Part shown: positions 42,093 to 51,478 of the stretch, piece by piece
How the letters are laid out: each line of letters begins with the position of its first letter
How positions within the stretch are numbered: the first letter of the stretch is position 1
Source: Sporomusa malonica
GTDB lineage: Bacteria > Bacillota > Negativicutes > Sporomusales > Sporomusaceae
NCBI RefSeq assembly: GCF_900176355.1
Contig: NZ_FWXI01000002.1
Coordinates: 124,001 to 188,000, forward strand
Reading direction: 5' to 3'
Length of the DNA: 64,000 bases
Position numbers and translations under genes: made by a program
Notes under the pieces: generated by a model
Databases searched by the model: none
Seen by the model: the letters and a program-made list of their open reading frames with translations, nothing else
Told to the model about the DNA's origin: nothing

Positions 42093-42983
42093 ATGAATCA
42101 TGGACTAGTAAGTTGTATTATTCCAACATATAAAAGAAGCGACTTGCTATTAAGAGCTATACATAGTGTATTGAATCAAACATATACGAATATAGAATTA
42201 ATTGTTGTAGATGACAATTACCCAAATGATGAATTTAGTATGGAAGTACAAAGAAAAATTAATTCCATAGAAGACAATCGCTTAAGATATATTCAACAGG
42301 AAACCCATAGAAATGGTGCAGTAGCTAGAAACATTGGAATAGCTGCTGCAAATGGCGAATATATAGCTTTCTTAGATGATGATGACGAATGGCTCTTAGA
42401 AAAAATTGAAATACAAAAAAAAATTTTGGATACGCTGCCAGCAGAATATGGGGCTGTGTCTTGTCTGGCTATGTACTATTATAACGATGTTTTACAAAAG
42501 CATAGTACTATATATAATGATGACAATCTTCACAAACAGGTTTTGGAGCGTTCAGTATCTATTCATACGGATACAGTGTTATTTAGACAAGAAGCTCTCA
42601 GCGGTTCAGGTGGTTTTGATGAAACATTATTGCGACATCAGGAGATACAATTATTTTTAGATTTTTTAATCAACTATAAGATTAAGTTAATATCACAATA
42701 CTTAATCAAAATTCATAGAGATGATGCTCAAAATAGACCAAATACAGAGAAAATTATTCAAGTTAAACAAGCTTTTTTTGATAGCACAAAGAAGCATTTT
42801 GATTTGTATGACAGACATATAAGAAAGAGATTATATTCTGCACACTATTTTGAAATAGTATTTGTAGCAATAAAAGAGAAAAAAATCGGAGAAGCGTTTA
42901 ACCATTTAACTAAAGTAGGTATAAATATTCCTGCATATCTCGATTTGTATCATCGCTACTTAATGAGGCGAAGAGGTAGTTAG
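42093..42983 (+). CDS. Glycosyltransferase, GT2 family
   Basis: 296 residues with VSCIIPTYKRSDLLLRAIHS (5-24), VVDDNYPNDE, GAVARNIGIAAANGEYIAFL (about 72-91) and DDDDEWL for the metal site. Ribosome site AAGGGAT. AT-rich codon use like its neighbours. Sugar unknown. Confidence 0.9.
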   Translation: MNHGLVSCIIPTYKRSDLLLRAIHSVLNQTYTNIELIVVDDNYPNDEFSMEVQRKINSIEDNRLRYIQQETHRNGAVARNIGIAAANGEYIAFLDDDDEWLLEKIEIQKKILDTLPAEYGAVSCLAMYYYNDVLQKHSTIYNDDNLHKQVLERSVSIHTDTVLFRQEALSGSGGFDETLLRHQEIQLFLDFLINYKIKLISQYLIKIHRDDAQNRPNTEKIIQVKQAFFDSTKKHFDLYDRHIRKRLYSAHYFEIVFVAIKEKKIGEAFNHLTKVGINIPAYLDLYHRYLMRRRGS

Positions 42984-43161
42984 AGTATCAAGCCTAGTGT
43001 GAGTGGACTTGCCCAGTGAAGGGCTTTCGGCTCTCTCCTTACACGATTGACCGCCATAACCGTACAAATCTTTTCATACAGGACACCTCCGTACGTTCTG
43101 TATGTGCATAAATCGCGGCAGGGTCATTCAAATAACGATGAATTTTGTATAAGGAGAAGCT
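42984..43161. other. Intergenic scar of unknown origin
   Basis: 178 bases, visibly richer in G and C than the genes around it. It contains inverted arms CATACAG (43075-43081) / CTGTATG (43098-43104) around a CCTCCGTACG core, and GGGCTTTCGGCTCTCTCC. On the minus strand a strong GGAGGTG site precedes a 12-codon frame (MKRFVRLWRSIV). It may be the edge of a lost mobile element. Confidence 0.4.
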
Positions 43162-44619
43162 ATGAAGAATACTACTTCGTTGTCTATATCAAATTTATTT
43201 AAGCAGTCATTTGTATATACTATTGCATCTGTTATACAAAAAGGTATAGTATTTTTATTGTTGCCAGTGTATACACAACATATGTCAAGTGAGGAATATG
43301 GGATAGTTGGAATTGTAACGACAATATGTGGTTTTTATACTGCCTTTTATGCTTTAGGGCAGACTGCTTCTGCCGGTAGGTTTTACTTTGAATATAAAGA
43401 TGATGAGATAAAACGTAAACGCTTTATTGGAACAATTATTTGTTTTCTTCTGATTGTTAGTGTCGTTTTTACTGCTATATTAATTATGTTTAACAAATAT
43501 CTAATTGAGCCTTTGGCTAAAAGCGTTCCATTCTATCCTTTTATTTTATTAGGGATAATCAATATTGTGTTTACTCCAATCTATGTTGTTTATCAACAAG
43601 TATTGCAGATGCAAAACAATGCATTTAGAAGAAGCGCAAATATTATCGCAAACACGATTATTTTATTATCATTAAACATACTGTTTGTTGTAGTATTTAA
43701 CAAAGGTGCGGTTGCTGTAATTGGAATCCAAGCTGCAGTAAGTATTCTTTTTTTCATAATTTCAATTATAGGATTAAGAAAGGAAATAATCTTATGCCTA
43801 GATACTTCATTGTTAAAAGACAGTCTAAAATATGGATTGCCTATACTTCCACATACGCTTGCTACTTGGACTATGTCAATGACTGACAGATTAGTATTAA
43901 ATAGATATGCATCTTTATCCACGGTCGGTATTTATAATGTCGGTATCCAAATAGCAGGGATTGTTAGTATTATTGCAGCAACAATAAATCATGCGTATTT
44001 TCCCTGGGCATGTGCACAGTACGAAAGAAATGATAAGCAGTCCATAAATAGACTATCGGAATCTTCAAAAATGATAGTTTATTTTTTGATGTTAATATCG
44101 GTAAGCATTTGTCTGTTTAGCAAAGAAGCTTTCTATTTGTTTATAAATCCTGAATATTATAAAGCAACTGATATCATTTCGCTGATTTCAATAGGATTTA
44201 TTTTTCAGGGAATATATTATATTTATACAAATATCCTCTACTATTATAAAGCAGCAACAAAGTTTATCGCAGTTGCTAGTTGGATAAGTGCTATAGTTTC
44301 ATTGTCGATGAACTTTCTGTTGACACCATTGCTTGGAATATATGGGCCAAGTATAACATGTATACTAGCCTATTTTTCTTTATCCATTATTGCATATTGG
44401 CAAAGTCGGAAATACTTTAAATTAAAAATTAATTATTTATCAATTAATTTACAGGTTGTTTTGGCTGTCGGTTTATCTCATTTTATTGGAGTGTATCTGC
44501 CAATAGGTTATAAAATATTATACCTATTCGTCATCATATGTATACTTATTTACAAATACAAGGTCTATGTTAAAAATGTAATAAATAAAATGCATACCAG
44601 TAAATTAAGCAGAATCTAA
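43162..44619 (+). CDS. wzx: Wzx-type polysaccharide flippase
   Basis: 485 residues with about 14 membrane helices, starting SNLFKQSFVYTIASVIQKGI (11-30) and LLPVYTQHMSSEEYGI, typical of the MATE/MVF-type Wzx family. It flips undecaprenyl-linked repeat units to the periplasmic face. Strongly AT-rich. Ribosome site AAGGAGAAG. With wzy at 46647 it defines a Wzx/Wzy-dependent pathway. Confidence 0.92.
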   Translation: MKNTTSLSISNLFKQSFVYTIASVIQKGIVFLLLPVYTQHMSSEEYGIVGIVTTICGFYTAFYALGQTASAGRFYFEYKDDEIKRKRFIGTIICFLLIVSVVFTAILIMFNKYLIEPLAKSVPFYPFILLGIINIVFTPIYVVYQQVLQMQNNAFRRSANIIANTIILLSLNILFVVVFNKGAVAVIGIQAAVSILFFIISIIGLRKEIILCLDTSLLKDSLKYGLPILPHTLATWTMSMTDRLVLNRYASLSTVGIYNVGIQIAGIVSIIAATINHAYFPWACAQYERNDKQSINRLSESSKMIVYFLMLISVSICLFSKEAFYLFINPEYYKATDIISLISIGFIFQGIYYIYTNILYYYKAATKFIAVASWISAIVSLSMNFLLTPLLGIYGPSITCILAYFSLSIIAYWQSRKYFKLKINYLSINLQVVLAVGLSHFIGVYLPIGYKILYLFVIICILIYKYKVYVKNVINKMHTSKLSRI

Positions 44620-44661
44620 AGAATACTGTGGTTTTATATGTACATTGTGAGGAGAAAAATC

Positions 44662-46077
44662 ATGTCTATCAATGATGTTATATTAAATATTGAAGAGAAG
44701 CATTTTGAGATATTAATGTCTTATGAATTTTCGTTTAATAAAAGTAAAGTGTGGCCAGCAGTTAGATGCGAAGTATTGCTTTTATTATCTAAAAAGAATA
44801 AAAAATTTTTAAAAGCAAAACAGACAATTTCATTTTCCAAAAAGATTAAAACGATTTTAAATAAGATTCCCTATATTATAAAGTACAATCCCTATAAGAC
44901 ACATAAAAATGTAAATGCGCTTGCATTCATTTCAACGAATAATTTTGTAAAAGCAGATAATGTTTATATAAATCCTATTTATGACTATACTTTTGAATTA
45001 TTTAATGATCAAATCATTTCAATCGAAAGTTCAACGACTGCGAATTTATGCATGCCACGAAAATTTAATGGGTTTAAATTCTATGATTTAATTAGAATTA
45101 ATGAAGAATTATATTATAAAACTTTTGGTCGAATTGATGTCAATGCTAATCGAAAAATGATAAATGAGTTTTGCCTTTATGTTGGCGAAGTATTTAATCT
45201 TTCTTCCAGTGAAATCTCTTTTTTAAAAAGAAAAGTTGAGAGCATATGTGGTAGAATTAAAGCTTTTTCTTTACAGATAAACAAGTTGCTAAATATATAC
45301 AATCCTAAAATAATATTTGTCCACTGTGCTGTATATGGTGAAATGAATAGCTATTTGATAAATATTGCAAAAAAACGTGGTATTAAAGTTATCGAATTAC
45401 AGCATGGCAACATATCAATAGATAATATTCAATATCGTATACAAGAAAAAGATTTAAATCGGACTAGATATAGTGAATATTTGCCAGATGAAATCGGCTT
45501 ATTAAGTGAATATTACAAGCAATATGTTTCGTTATCGGTTGATACCCCAGTATTAGGATTCCCCTTTTTTAGCAAAGAAAAGGAAAAGAGTAGATCCATA
45601 GCAACATATAGTGATATACATAGTAACTTTTTGTATGTTTCTCAATGGGTTGATAATGATTTTGGTATTTCATTTGTTATTGAGTTAAAAAGAATAATGG
45701 GAAATGAAGCTAATATTATTTATCGTCCACACCCTCGCGAGAATTTATTATTATCACAGCGAAACAAATTAAGAGATGCAAATATAGTTATTGGTGAAGA
45801 AAACAATATATACTATTATTTAGAGATGTGTAAATATGTAGTTACAATACATTCTAACGTAATATATGAAGCTATTAGTTATGGGCGAATTGTTTTCATT
45901 ATAAACGATGCTTGTTCCTCATCGGAAATTGATAAGAACTTAGGTGTTTGGATTGATAATCCTCAAAACATAAAAGATTATTTAGTTAACAAACGTTGTC
46001 AGCAAAATGATATTATAAGTTTTTATCCAGATGATTATAAAAGAAGATATTTGGAACACTTTAAAGCCTATTTATAG
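44662..46077 (+). CDS. Putative glycosyltransferase of GT-B type, unassigned family
   Basis: 471 residues. I see features of capsule-type GT-B transferases: VIELQHGNISIDN (about 246-258), NIIYRPHPRENLLLSQRNK (about 352-370) and a C-terminal TIHSNVIYEAISYGRIVFII (about 395-414), where an HP motif and an S/T-rich loop bind the donor. The order resembles CMP-sialic-acid transferases of capsules and CDP-glycerol-type transferases. It is a candidate for using the CMP-nonulosonate made downstream (inference). ATG 44662 follows GAGGAGAAAA; ATG 44638 lacks a site. Very AT-rich, probably acquired. Confidence 0.6.
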   Translation: MSINDVILNIEEKHFEILMSYEFSFNKSKVWPAVRCEVLLLLSKKNKKFLKAKQTISFSKKIKTILNKIPYIIKYNPYKTHKNVNALAFISTNNFVKADNVYINPIYDYTFELFNDQIISIESSTTANLCMPRKFNGFKFYDLIRINEELYYKTFGRIDVNANRKMINEFCLYVGEVFNLSSSEISFLKRKVESICGRIKAFSLQINKLLNIYNPKIIFVHCAVYGEMNSYLINIAKKRGIKVIELQHGNISIDNIQYRIQEKDLNRTRYSEYLPDEIGLLSEYYKQYVSLSVDTPVLGFPFFSKEKEKSRSIATYSDIHSNFLYVSQWVDNDFGISFVIELKRIMGNEANIIYRPHPRENLLLSQRNKLRDANIVIGEENNIYYYLEMCKYVVTIHSNVIYEAISYGRIVFIINDACSSSEIDKNLGVWIDNPQNIKDYLVNKRCQQNDIISFYPDDYKRRYLEHFKAYL

Positions 46078-46096
46078 TAAAGGAAAGGGAGCAGCT

Positions 46097-46618
46097 ATGT
46101 ATAAAACATTAAAACTAGTTAATAAGCTTAGAAAAATAATCAAAAGATTCATTTTTACTAAGATAGTGAAAGCTATCGCAAAAAAAGTTGGTAAGGATTT
46201 AATAGTTAATGGATATACACTTGTAACACCAACTACAATTTTAGGTGATAATGTAAGTTTTAATGGGATGAAAATGTTTGGTGGAGGACAAATTGTCATT
46301 GGAAATAATTTCCATTCAGGGGTTGATTGTATGATAATATCTCAAAATCACAATTTTGATAGTGGTGAAACGATTCCATATGATAAAACATATATTTATA
46401 AGGATGTTGTAATTGAGGATAATGTATGGATAGGGTCAAAAGTAAATATACTTGGCGGGGTTACAATTGGTGAAGGTGCAATAATTCAAGCAGGCAGCAC
46501 TGTTGTAAATGATATTCCTGCCTGCGCAATTGCTGGGGGACACCCTGCACGAGTTTTCAAATACAGAAACAAAGAACATTACTATAAATTGAAAAGCGAA
46601 AATAAGGTATTGCGGTAG
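46097..46618 (+). CDS. Hexapeptide-repeat O-acetyltransferase
   Basis: 173 residues with left-handed beta-helix repeats and the CoA/acceptor motif SQNHNFDSGETI (about 85-96), VWIGSKVNILGGVTIGEGAI (about 113-132) and the closing VVNDIPACAIAGGHPARVFK. It most likely O-acetylates a sugar of the repeat unit. ATG 46097 follows AAAGGGAGC. The frame is open upstream into the previous gene without family-like sequence. Confidence 0.88.
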   Translation: MYKTLKLVNKLRKIIKRFIFTKIVKAIAKKVGKDLIVNGYTLVTPTTILGDNVSFNGMKMFGGGQIVIGNNFHSGVDCMIISQNHNFDSGETIPYDKTYIYKDVVIEDNVWIGSKVNILGGVTIGEGAIIQAGSTVVNDIPACAIAGGHPARVFKYRNKEHYYKLKSENKVLR

Positions 46619-46646
46619 TTTTATTAATCAAAGGAGTATTTCGGTA

Positions 46647-47852
46647 ATGAAATATAGAAGACAATATAAGGATCCTATCGTTTATTGGCCTATAACTCAA
46701 TTTTTAGACTATGCTTTCATGAATCGATGGGACTGCCCCATACCTTTGTTCACATTTGGATTGTATGTAATTGTTTTATTTTATACCTTATTGTTGAAAC
46801 GGAGTAATAAAGCAACAATTAGGACACCAGGATTGATAGGTTTTATGGGCTTAGCATTATTAATTCCAACGCTATTCACATCGTTACTGCAAACAGAATA
46901 TCTATTAATTCACTCAATAGATAGGTATATCAGTTTAATATTTATTTTTTATTTGATAATATACTATGGAAAAAGAATAAATGAAAAAATAGATACCATT
47001 ACGGTAATGATGTTTAATTATGTACTTATTGCTTTTGTATTTTATATATATAAAATTAGTGAAAACAATTATATAGTAGATCTTATGACATTAAGAGATG
47101 GTCTTAGTTTGTTCGGGACTAACTCTTTTATTGCATATATTTTTTGTTTTTGCTTGTTACTAAAAACTATGGGCAAAATAAAAGAATATTATTTTTTTCT
47201 AATAGCAGGTTCGATAATGTCAGTCATATATGTTAGTAGAGGCGGCTTTGCCATTGCCATTTTACTTATTGCGACAGAATTATTATACAATAAAGGTGGG
47301 ATAAAGAAATTTCTTTTTATCCTAATAGCTGCATTTGTTGCTGGTAGTATTTTGCTCAATAACCCAATGGTATTAAATAGATTATCGAGTACCTTCGAAG
47401 AGATTCAAGCTGGAACATTATATTCTGAGGATAATAGATCAATGATTTTTGCGTTTTCTTATGATTATTTGCAACAACCCCAAAATATAGATGTGCTGTT
47501 TTATGGACTGGGACTTGACCAGTTCAGATATATTAATCCATGGAATTATTCAGATCCTCACAATACTTTGGTAGATGCAATCTTTACTGCTGGTTTTCTA
47601 TTTTTTCTTAGCATATTCTTCATGATGTTAAATATTACAAGGAGATCAAGATATAAATTTACGTATTTTACGTTTTTTACGTACGTCGTTTTTGAAGGAG
47701 TGGGAGTAGTTAGCCTGAAGGGGGAGTTATCTTCGGGATATCTGCTATTTCTAGTTTCACTAACATATTTCTATTTAAGCTCACCTTACGCACAGAGTGG
47801 TAATGTTCGATTAGTTAATACAGATATATCAAAAAAAGGGGATATATTATGA
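46647..47852 (+). CDS. wzy: Wzy-type polysaccharide polymerase (O-antigen ligase family)
   Basis: 401 residues with about ten membrane helices and a large periplasmic loop (about 255-310) containing LYSEDNRSMIFAFSYDYL and GLGLDQFRY, with DPHNTLVDAIFTAG after it. The SDPHN-x-x-V loop is typical of Wzy/WaaL proteins. It joins repeat units in the periplasm. It overlaps legB by 4 bases. Confidence 0.85.
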   Translation: MKYRRQYKDPIVYWPITQFLDYAFMNRWDCPIPLFTFGLYVIVLFYTLLLKRSNKATIRTPGLIGFMGLALLIPTLFTSLLQTEYLLIHSIDRYISLIFIFYLIIYYGKRINEKIDTITVMMFNYVLIAFVFYIYKISENNYIVDLMTLRDGLSLFGTNSFIAYIFCFCLLLKTMGKIKEYYFFLIAGSIMSVIYVSRGGFAIAILLIATELLYNKGGIKKFLFILIAAFVAGSILLNNPMVLNRLSSTFEEIQAGTLYSEDNRSMIFAFSYDYLQQPQNIDVLFYGLGLDQFRYINPWNYSDPHNTLVDAIFTAGFLFFLSIFFMMLNITRRSRYKFTYFTFFTYVVFEGVGVVSLKGELSSGYLLFLVSLTYFYLSSPYAQSGNVRLVNTDISKKGDIL

Positions 47853-48826
47853 AGGTATTAGTAACAGGTGCTGACGGTTTTATCGGCAGTCATTTAACAG
47901 AAACCTTGTTAGAGCAAGGATATAATGTAAAAGCATTTGTCTATTATAATTCATTTAATTCGTGGGGATGGCTTGATACCTTACCGAAGGATAAGTTGTC
48001 TCAGATTGATGTGTTCGCAGGTGACATTCGTGATCCGAATGGCGTACGTGAAGCGATGAAAGGTGCTGACGTTATTTTCCATCTTGCCGCTCTTATAGCT
48101 ATCCCCTTCAGCTATCACTCGCCTGATTCTTATGTGGATACTAATATCAAGGGAACTCTGAACGTGCTTCAGGCAGCACGTGACTTAAATACAAGCCGGG
48201 TTTTAGTAACTTCTACATCAGAAGTTTATGGCACTGCACAGTATGTACCTATTGATGAGCAACATCCATTCCAAGGGCAATCTCCGTACTCTGCCACGAA
48301 AATAGGAGCAGACCGTCTAGCGGAGAGCTTTTATCGAAGTTTTGGACTGCCAGTAACGATCGTAAGACCTTTCAACACATACGGTCCAAGACAGTCGGCA
48401 AGAGCAGTAATTCCAACGATTATTACGCAATTATTGTGTGGTCAGGAAGAATTAAAACTTGGAGCTCTAACTCCGACAAGAGATTTTAACTATGTTAAGG
48501 ATACTGCATTGGGATTTATCTCTATGTTGAAATCTGACAAAACAGTCGGAGAAGAAATCAATATTGCTACTCAACATGAAATATCAATCGGTGATTTAGC
48601 AAACGAGCTCATTCGTCAAATTAATCCTAATGCTAGAATTAAATGTGAGGAACAGCGATTACGGCCTGAAAAGAGCGAGGTCAATCGGCTTCTGGGATCT
48701 AACGAGAAAATCAAGCAATTAACTGACTGGTCGCCTAAGTATACTTTCAGTGAAGGTATTGCTGAAACGATTGATTTTTTGAAAAAGAATATGGATAAAT
48801 ACAAACCGGAAATATACAATTTATAG
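47849..48826 (+). CDS. legB: NDP-N-acetylglucosamine 4,6-dehydratase LegB-like
   Basis: 325 residues of the extended SDR family: VLVTGADGFIGSHLTETLLE (3-22), a VTSTSEVYGTAQY segment (about 124-136), and YSATKIGADRL (about 150-160) as Y-x3-K. In Campylobacter, LegB makes GDP-4-keto-6-deoxy-GlcNAc, the first dedicated step to legionaminic acid. The call rests on its similarity to the soluble LegB type and on legC, ptmE, legI, legG and legF downstream. Less AT-rich than its neighbours. Confidence 0.85.
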   Translation: MKVLVTGADGFIGSHLTETLLEQGYNVKAFVYYNSFNSWGWLDTLPKDKLSQIDVFAGDIRDPNGVREAMKGADVIFHLAALIAIPFSYHSPDSYVDTNIKGTLNVLQAARDLNTSRVLVTSTSEVYGTAQYVPIDEQHPFQGQSPYSATKIGADRLAESFYRSFGLPVTIVRPFNTYGPRQSARAVIPTIITQLLCGQEELKLGALTPTRDFNYVKDTALGFISMLKSDKTVGEEINIATQHEISIGDLANELIRQINPNARIKCEEQRLRPEKSEVNRLLGSNEKIKQLTDWSPKYTFSEGIAETIDFLKKNMDKYKPEIYNL

Positions 48827-48837
48827 GAGTCAAAATT

Positions 48838-49818
48838 ATGAATTATTATAATGTTGCCATAATTGGAGTGGGAGGCTTGGGTGCTAGGCATTTACAAGCA
48901 TTACAAAACATCTCGGTGCCAATTTCAATTCAGGCAGTTGACGTTTCAGAAGAATCTCTTGATAATGCAAAAAAAGTTTGCGGTGAAATTACAAACGAAA
49001 ACATAGTTAGTATCGAATATTTACAGGATATAAGTTATCTAAACAGACAGTTGGACGTCGTTATTATAGCTACTTCTTCAAATACCAGAAAAGCGGTTAT
49101 TGAGTATTTATTGGAGAATAGAACTGTAAAGTATCTGATATTGGAAAAAGTGTTATTTCAAAAAATGGATGATTATGAGTATATCGAGAATTTATTAAAA
49201 GAGAAAAATGTGAAGACTTGGGTAAACTGTCCTCGTAGAATGTATAAGAGTTACGACGACCTAAGAAATGCACTTGCCAAACAAGGAAAGCTATCTTTTT
49301 TAATTCAAGGCGCAAATTGGGGCCTTGGCTGCAACCTAATTCATATGCTGGATATGATTGATTATATAACTAATTCACAGCAAGATATTGTATGTAATGG
49401 TGATTTGCTTGACGCTGAAGTTTTGGAAAGCAAGCGCAAAGGATATATTGAGTTTTCCGGTACAGTAAGTGGTAGTATTGGAGGGAGCACTTTTGTCATA
49501 ACCTCTGCTTCCGCAGGTGACTTTCCCGTGACTATCCATGTGATTGGTCAAGATATAATTTGTATCATAAGGGAATATGAAAGAAAAATATTTATAGCAA
49601 CAAAGGAAAGCAATTGGAAATTTGTTGAAAAGCCATTTGAAATGCAATATCAAAGTCAACTTAGCAATATATTGGTTGAAGACTTAATAAAGACTAGCAG
49701 TTGTTCGCTGCCAACCTATGAAATATCAAAAAAACTCCATGTTAATATTCTTGATATGTTTTTAAAACATTTGAATAAGAACGGAATAGAGAGGATAGAG
49801 ATATGTCCAATAACATAA
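48838..49818 (+). CDS. Gfo/Idh/MocA-type protein with altered EKP motif
   Basis: 326 residues with an N-terminal Rossmann fold (VAIIGVGGLGARHLQALQ, 6-23) and an alpha/beta C-domain. The family's EKP motif reads EKV (LEKVLFQKM, about 101-109), and the usual C-domain His region is NWGLGCNLIHMLDMID (about 161-176). It overlaps the next oxidoreductase by 16 bases. Members are NAD(P)-dependent sugar oxidoreductases. With an altered motif it could be a partner subunit or an enzyme of changed specificity. The substrate is unknown. Confidence 0.75.
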   Translation: MNYYNVAIIGVGGLGARHLQALQNISVPISIQAVDVSEESLDNAKKVCGEITNENIVSIEYLQDISYLNRQLDVVIIATSSNTRKAVIEYLLENRTVKYLILEKVLFQKMDDYEYIENLLKEKNVKTWVNCPRRMYKSYDDLRNALAKQGKLSFLIQGANWGLGCNLIHMLDMIDYITNSQQDIVCNGDLLDAEVLESKRKGYIEFSGTVSGSIGGSTFVITSASAGDFPVTIHVIGQDIICIIREYERKIFIATKESNWKFVEKPFEMQYQSQLSNILVEDLIKTSSCSLPTYEISKKLHVNILDMFLKHLNKNGIERIEICPIT

Positions 49819-50765
49819 TGTCTGAGGAAATTTGGCTGATTGGTGCTGGTCAGATGGCTTCTGACTATGCGAAAGTTCTAAAAGAATTATCATATGACTT
49901 TACTGTAATTGGAAGAAGTGAAAAATCTGCAAAAGAATTTGAGTATAAGACTGGTGTATCTGTCGTACAAGGTGGGTTAGAAAATGCAATTTCTAGCGCT
50001 TCCTACGTCCCAAAATATGCGATAGTAGCTGTAAATGTTGAACACCTTGCTCATATTACTACCTTATTAATTAAATACGGTGTGAAGAATATTCTTGTTG
50101 AAAAGCCTGCAGGACTTGAGTATCAGGAAATTAAGAATTTGTGTGAATTTGCTGTAAAAAATAATATAAGCGTCTTTATTGCATATAATCGTCATTTCTA
50201 TGCTTCAGTAATAAGGGCAAAAGAAATAATAGAAGATGACGGCGGCGTAGTTTCATTCAACTTTGAGTTTACCGAGTGGTCACATATCATTGAAAAGTTT
50301 CAAAAACCAAGAGAAGTGTTTGAAAACTGGTTTTTAACAAACTCGACTCATGTTGTCGATTTGGCGTTTTATTTGGGAGGATATCCCACTAAAATTAGTT
50401 GTTATACATCTGGTTCTACAGATTGGTATGAAAGGGCAAGCGTATTTTGCGGCGCAGGTGTAACCGATATTGGTGCGTTGTTCTCCTATCAAGCAAACTG
50501 GAAGGGACCAGGGCGTTGGGGAGTTGAATTTATTACTCCCAAGCATCGTTTAATTTTAAGACCAATGGAGAAACTGCAAATCCAGCATATTGGTTCTGTC
50601 ATTACTGAATTTGTCGATATTGACGACGAGATGGAAAAGGAATTTAAACCAGGTCTGTATTTACAGATAAGGGATTTTATTGAGAATAGAATTGACAGTA
50701 GATTTGTTAGTATACAACAGCATTGTAAGAATATCAAGATATATCAAAGCATTGAAAACATATGA
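49803..50765 (+). CDS. Gfo/Idh/MocA family oxidoreductase (EKP intact)
   Basis: 320 residues: IWLIGAGQMASDYAKVL (10-26), canonical EKP in LVEKPAGLEY (about 98-107), and the C-domain segment STHVVDLAFYLGG (about 181-193) with the conserved His. It should oxidise or reduce a sugar or sugar nucleotide with NAD(P). The start ATG 49803 overlaps the gene before and follows AGAGGATAGAG. It pairs with the EKV protein upstream in the same way that the genes at 56516 and 57487 pair. Confidence 0.82.
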   Translation: MSNNIMSEEIWLIGAGQMASDYAKVLKELSYDFTVIGRSEKSAKEFEYKTGVSVVQGGLENAISSASYVPKYAIVAVNVEHLAHITTLLIKYGVKNILVEKPAGLEYQEIKNLCEFAVKNNISVFIAYNRHFYASVIRAKEIIEDDGGVVSFNFEFTEWSHIIEKFQKPREVFENWFLTNSTHVVDLAFYLGGYPTKISCYTSGSTDWYERASVFCGAGVTDIGALFSYQANWKGPGRWGVEFITPKHRLILRPMEKLQIQHIGSVITEFVDIDDEMEKEFKPGLYLQIRDFIENRIDSRFVSIQQHCKNIKIYQSIENI

Positions 50766-50781
50766 GATAAGGAACGAGATA

Positions 50782-51444
50782 ATGATATTAGAATTAAGCA
50801 AGACGGAAATATCACAGCTGATTCATGGGCAGCTAAGCAATATATTAGGAATGTCCAGCGAAATTAGTAATTATCTGGATATCACTCTCGAACGAACTCA
50901 TAAGTGTTTTGAAAAAACAAAAAACAAGTATTATAGAAATCCGGATGGGGAAGTGTACTTCAATCCATATCATTCAGGACAATATTCAATCTTTTTGTAT
51001 TATCTTGCCAACACAATATTCAGGAATGGTGGAGATAGTACCCTCGCTTCGAAAATATACTATCTGAATAAAATTCTAAACTCAGTGGATTGGTATTATG
51101 AAATTGAATTGCCAGAAGTCTTTGGTGTGGAACACCCCTTAGGAGCTGTATTAGGTAGGGCAAAATACAGCAATGGCTTTTTTGTCTATCAAGGGTGTAC
51201 TGTTGGCGGCAACAAAGGGAAATATCCAATTATGGGAAAAAATGTTATCCTGTATGCTAACTCCACAGTAATTGGTGAATCTACAATTGGTACTAATGTG
51301 GCTATTTCAACAGGAACAATTGTAAAGGATGAAAATATACCAGATTTTTGTCTGGTTTTTGGTCAGACGCCAAATTTGGTCATCAAGAAAAAAGAACCTG
51401 AATATATGGAAGCTATATTTTCAAAGCTGTGGGTAAATGTCTGA
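50782..51444 (+). CDS. Serine-acetyltransferase-like hexapeptide acetyltransferase
   Basis: 220 residues: an N-terminal helical domain (about 1-100) like that of serine acetyltransferase, then VFGVEHPLGAVLGRAKY (about 113-129) with a likely catalytic His, and hexapeptide repeats GNKGKYPIMGKNVILYANST. No cysE-like C-terminal tail. In this glycan context an amino-sugar or sugar O-acetyltransferase is more likely than cysteine synthesis. ATG 50782 follows AAGGAACGAG. Confidence 0.78.
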   Translation: MILELSKTEISQLIHGQLSNILGMSSEISNYLDITLERTHKCFEKTKNKYYRNPDGEVYFNPYHSGQYSIFLYYLANTIFRNGGDSTLASKIYYLNKILNSVDWYYEIELPEVFGVEHPLGAVLGRAKYSNGFFVYQGCTVGGNKGKYPIMGKNVILYANSTVIGESTIGTNVAISTGTIVKDENIPDFCLVFGQTPNLVIKKKEPEYMEAIFSKLWVNV

Positions 51445-51478
51445 CGCGTATATCTTTTCAAAGGAGAAGGAGATAAGG

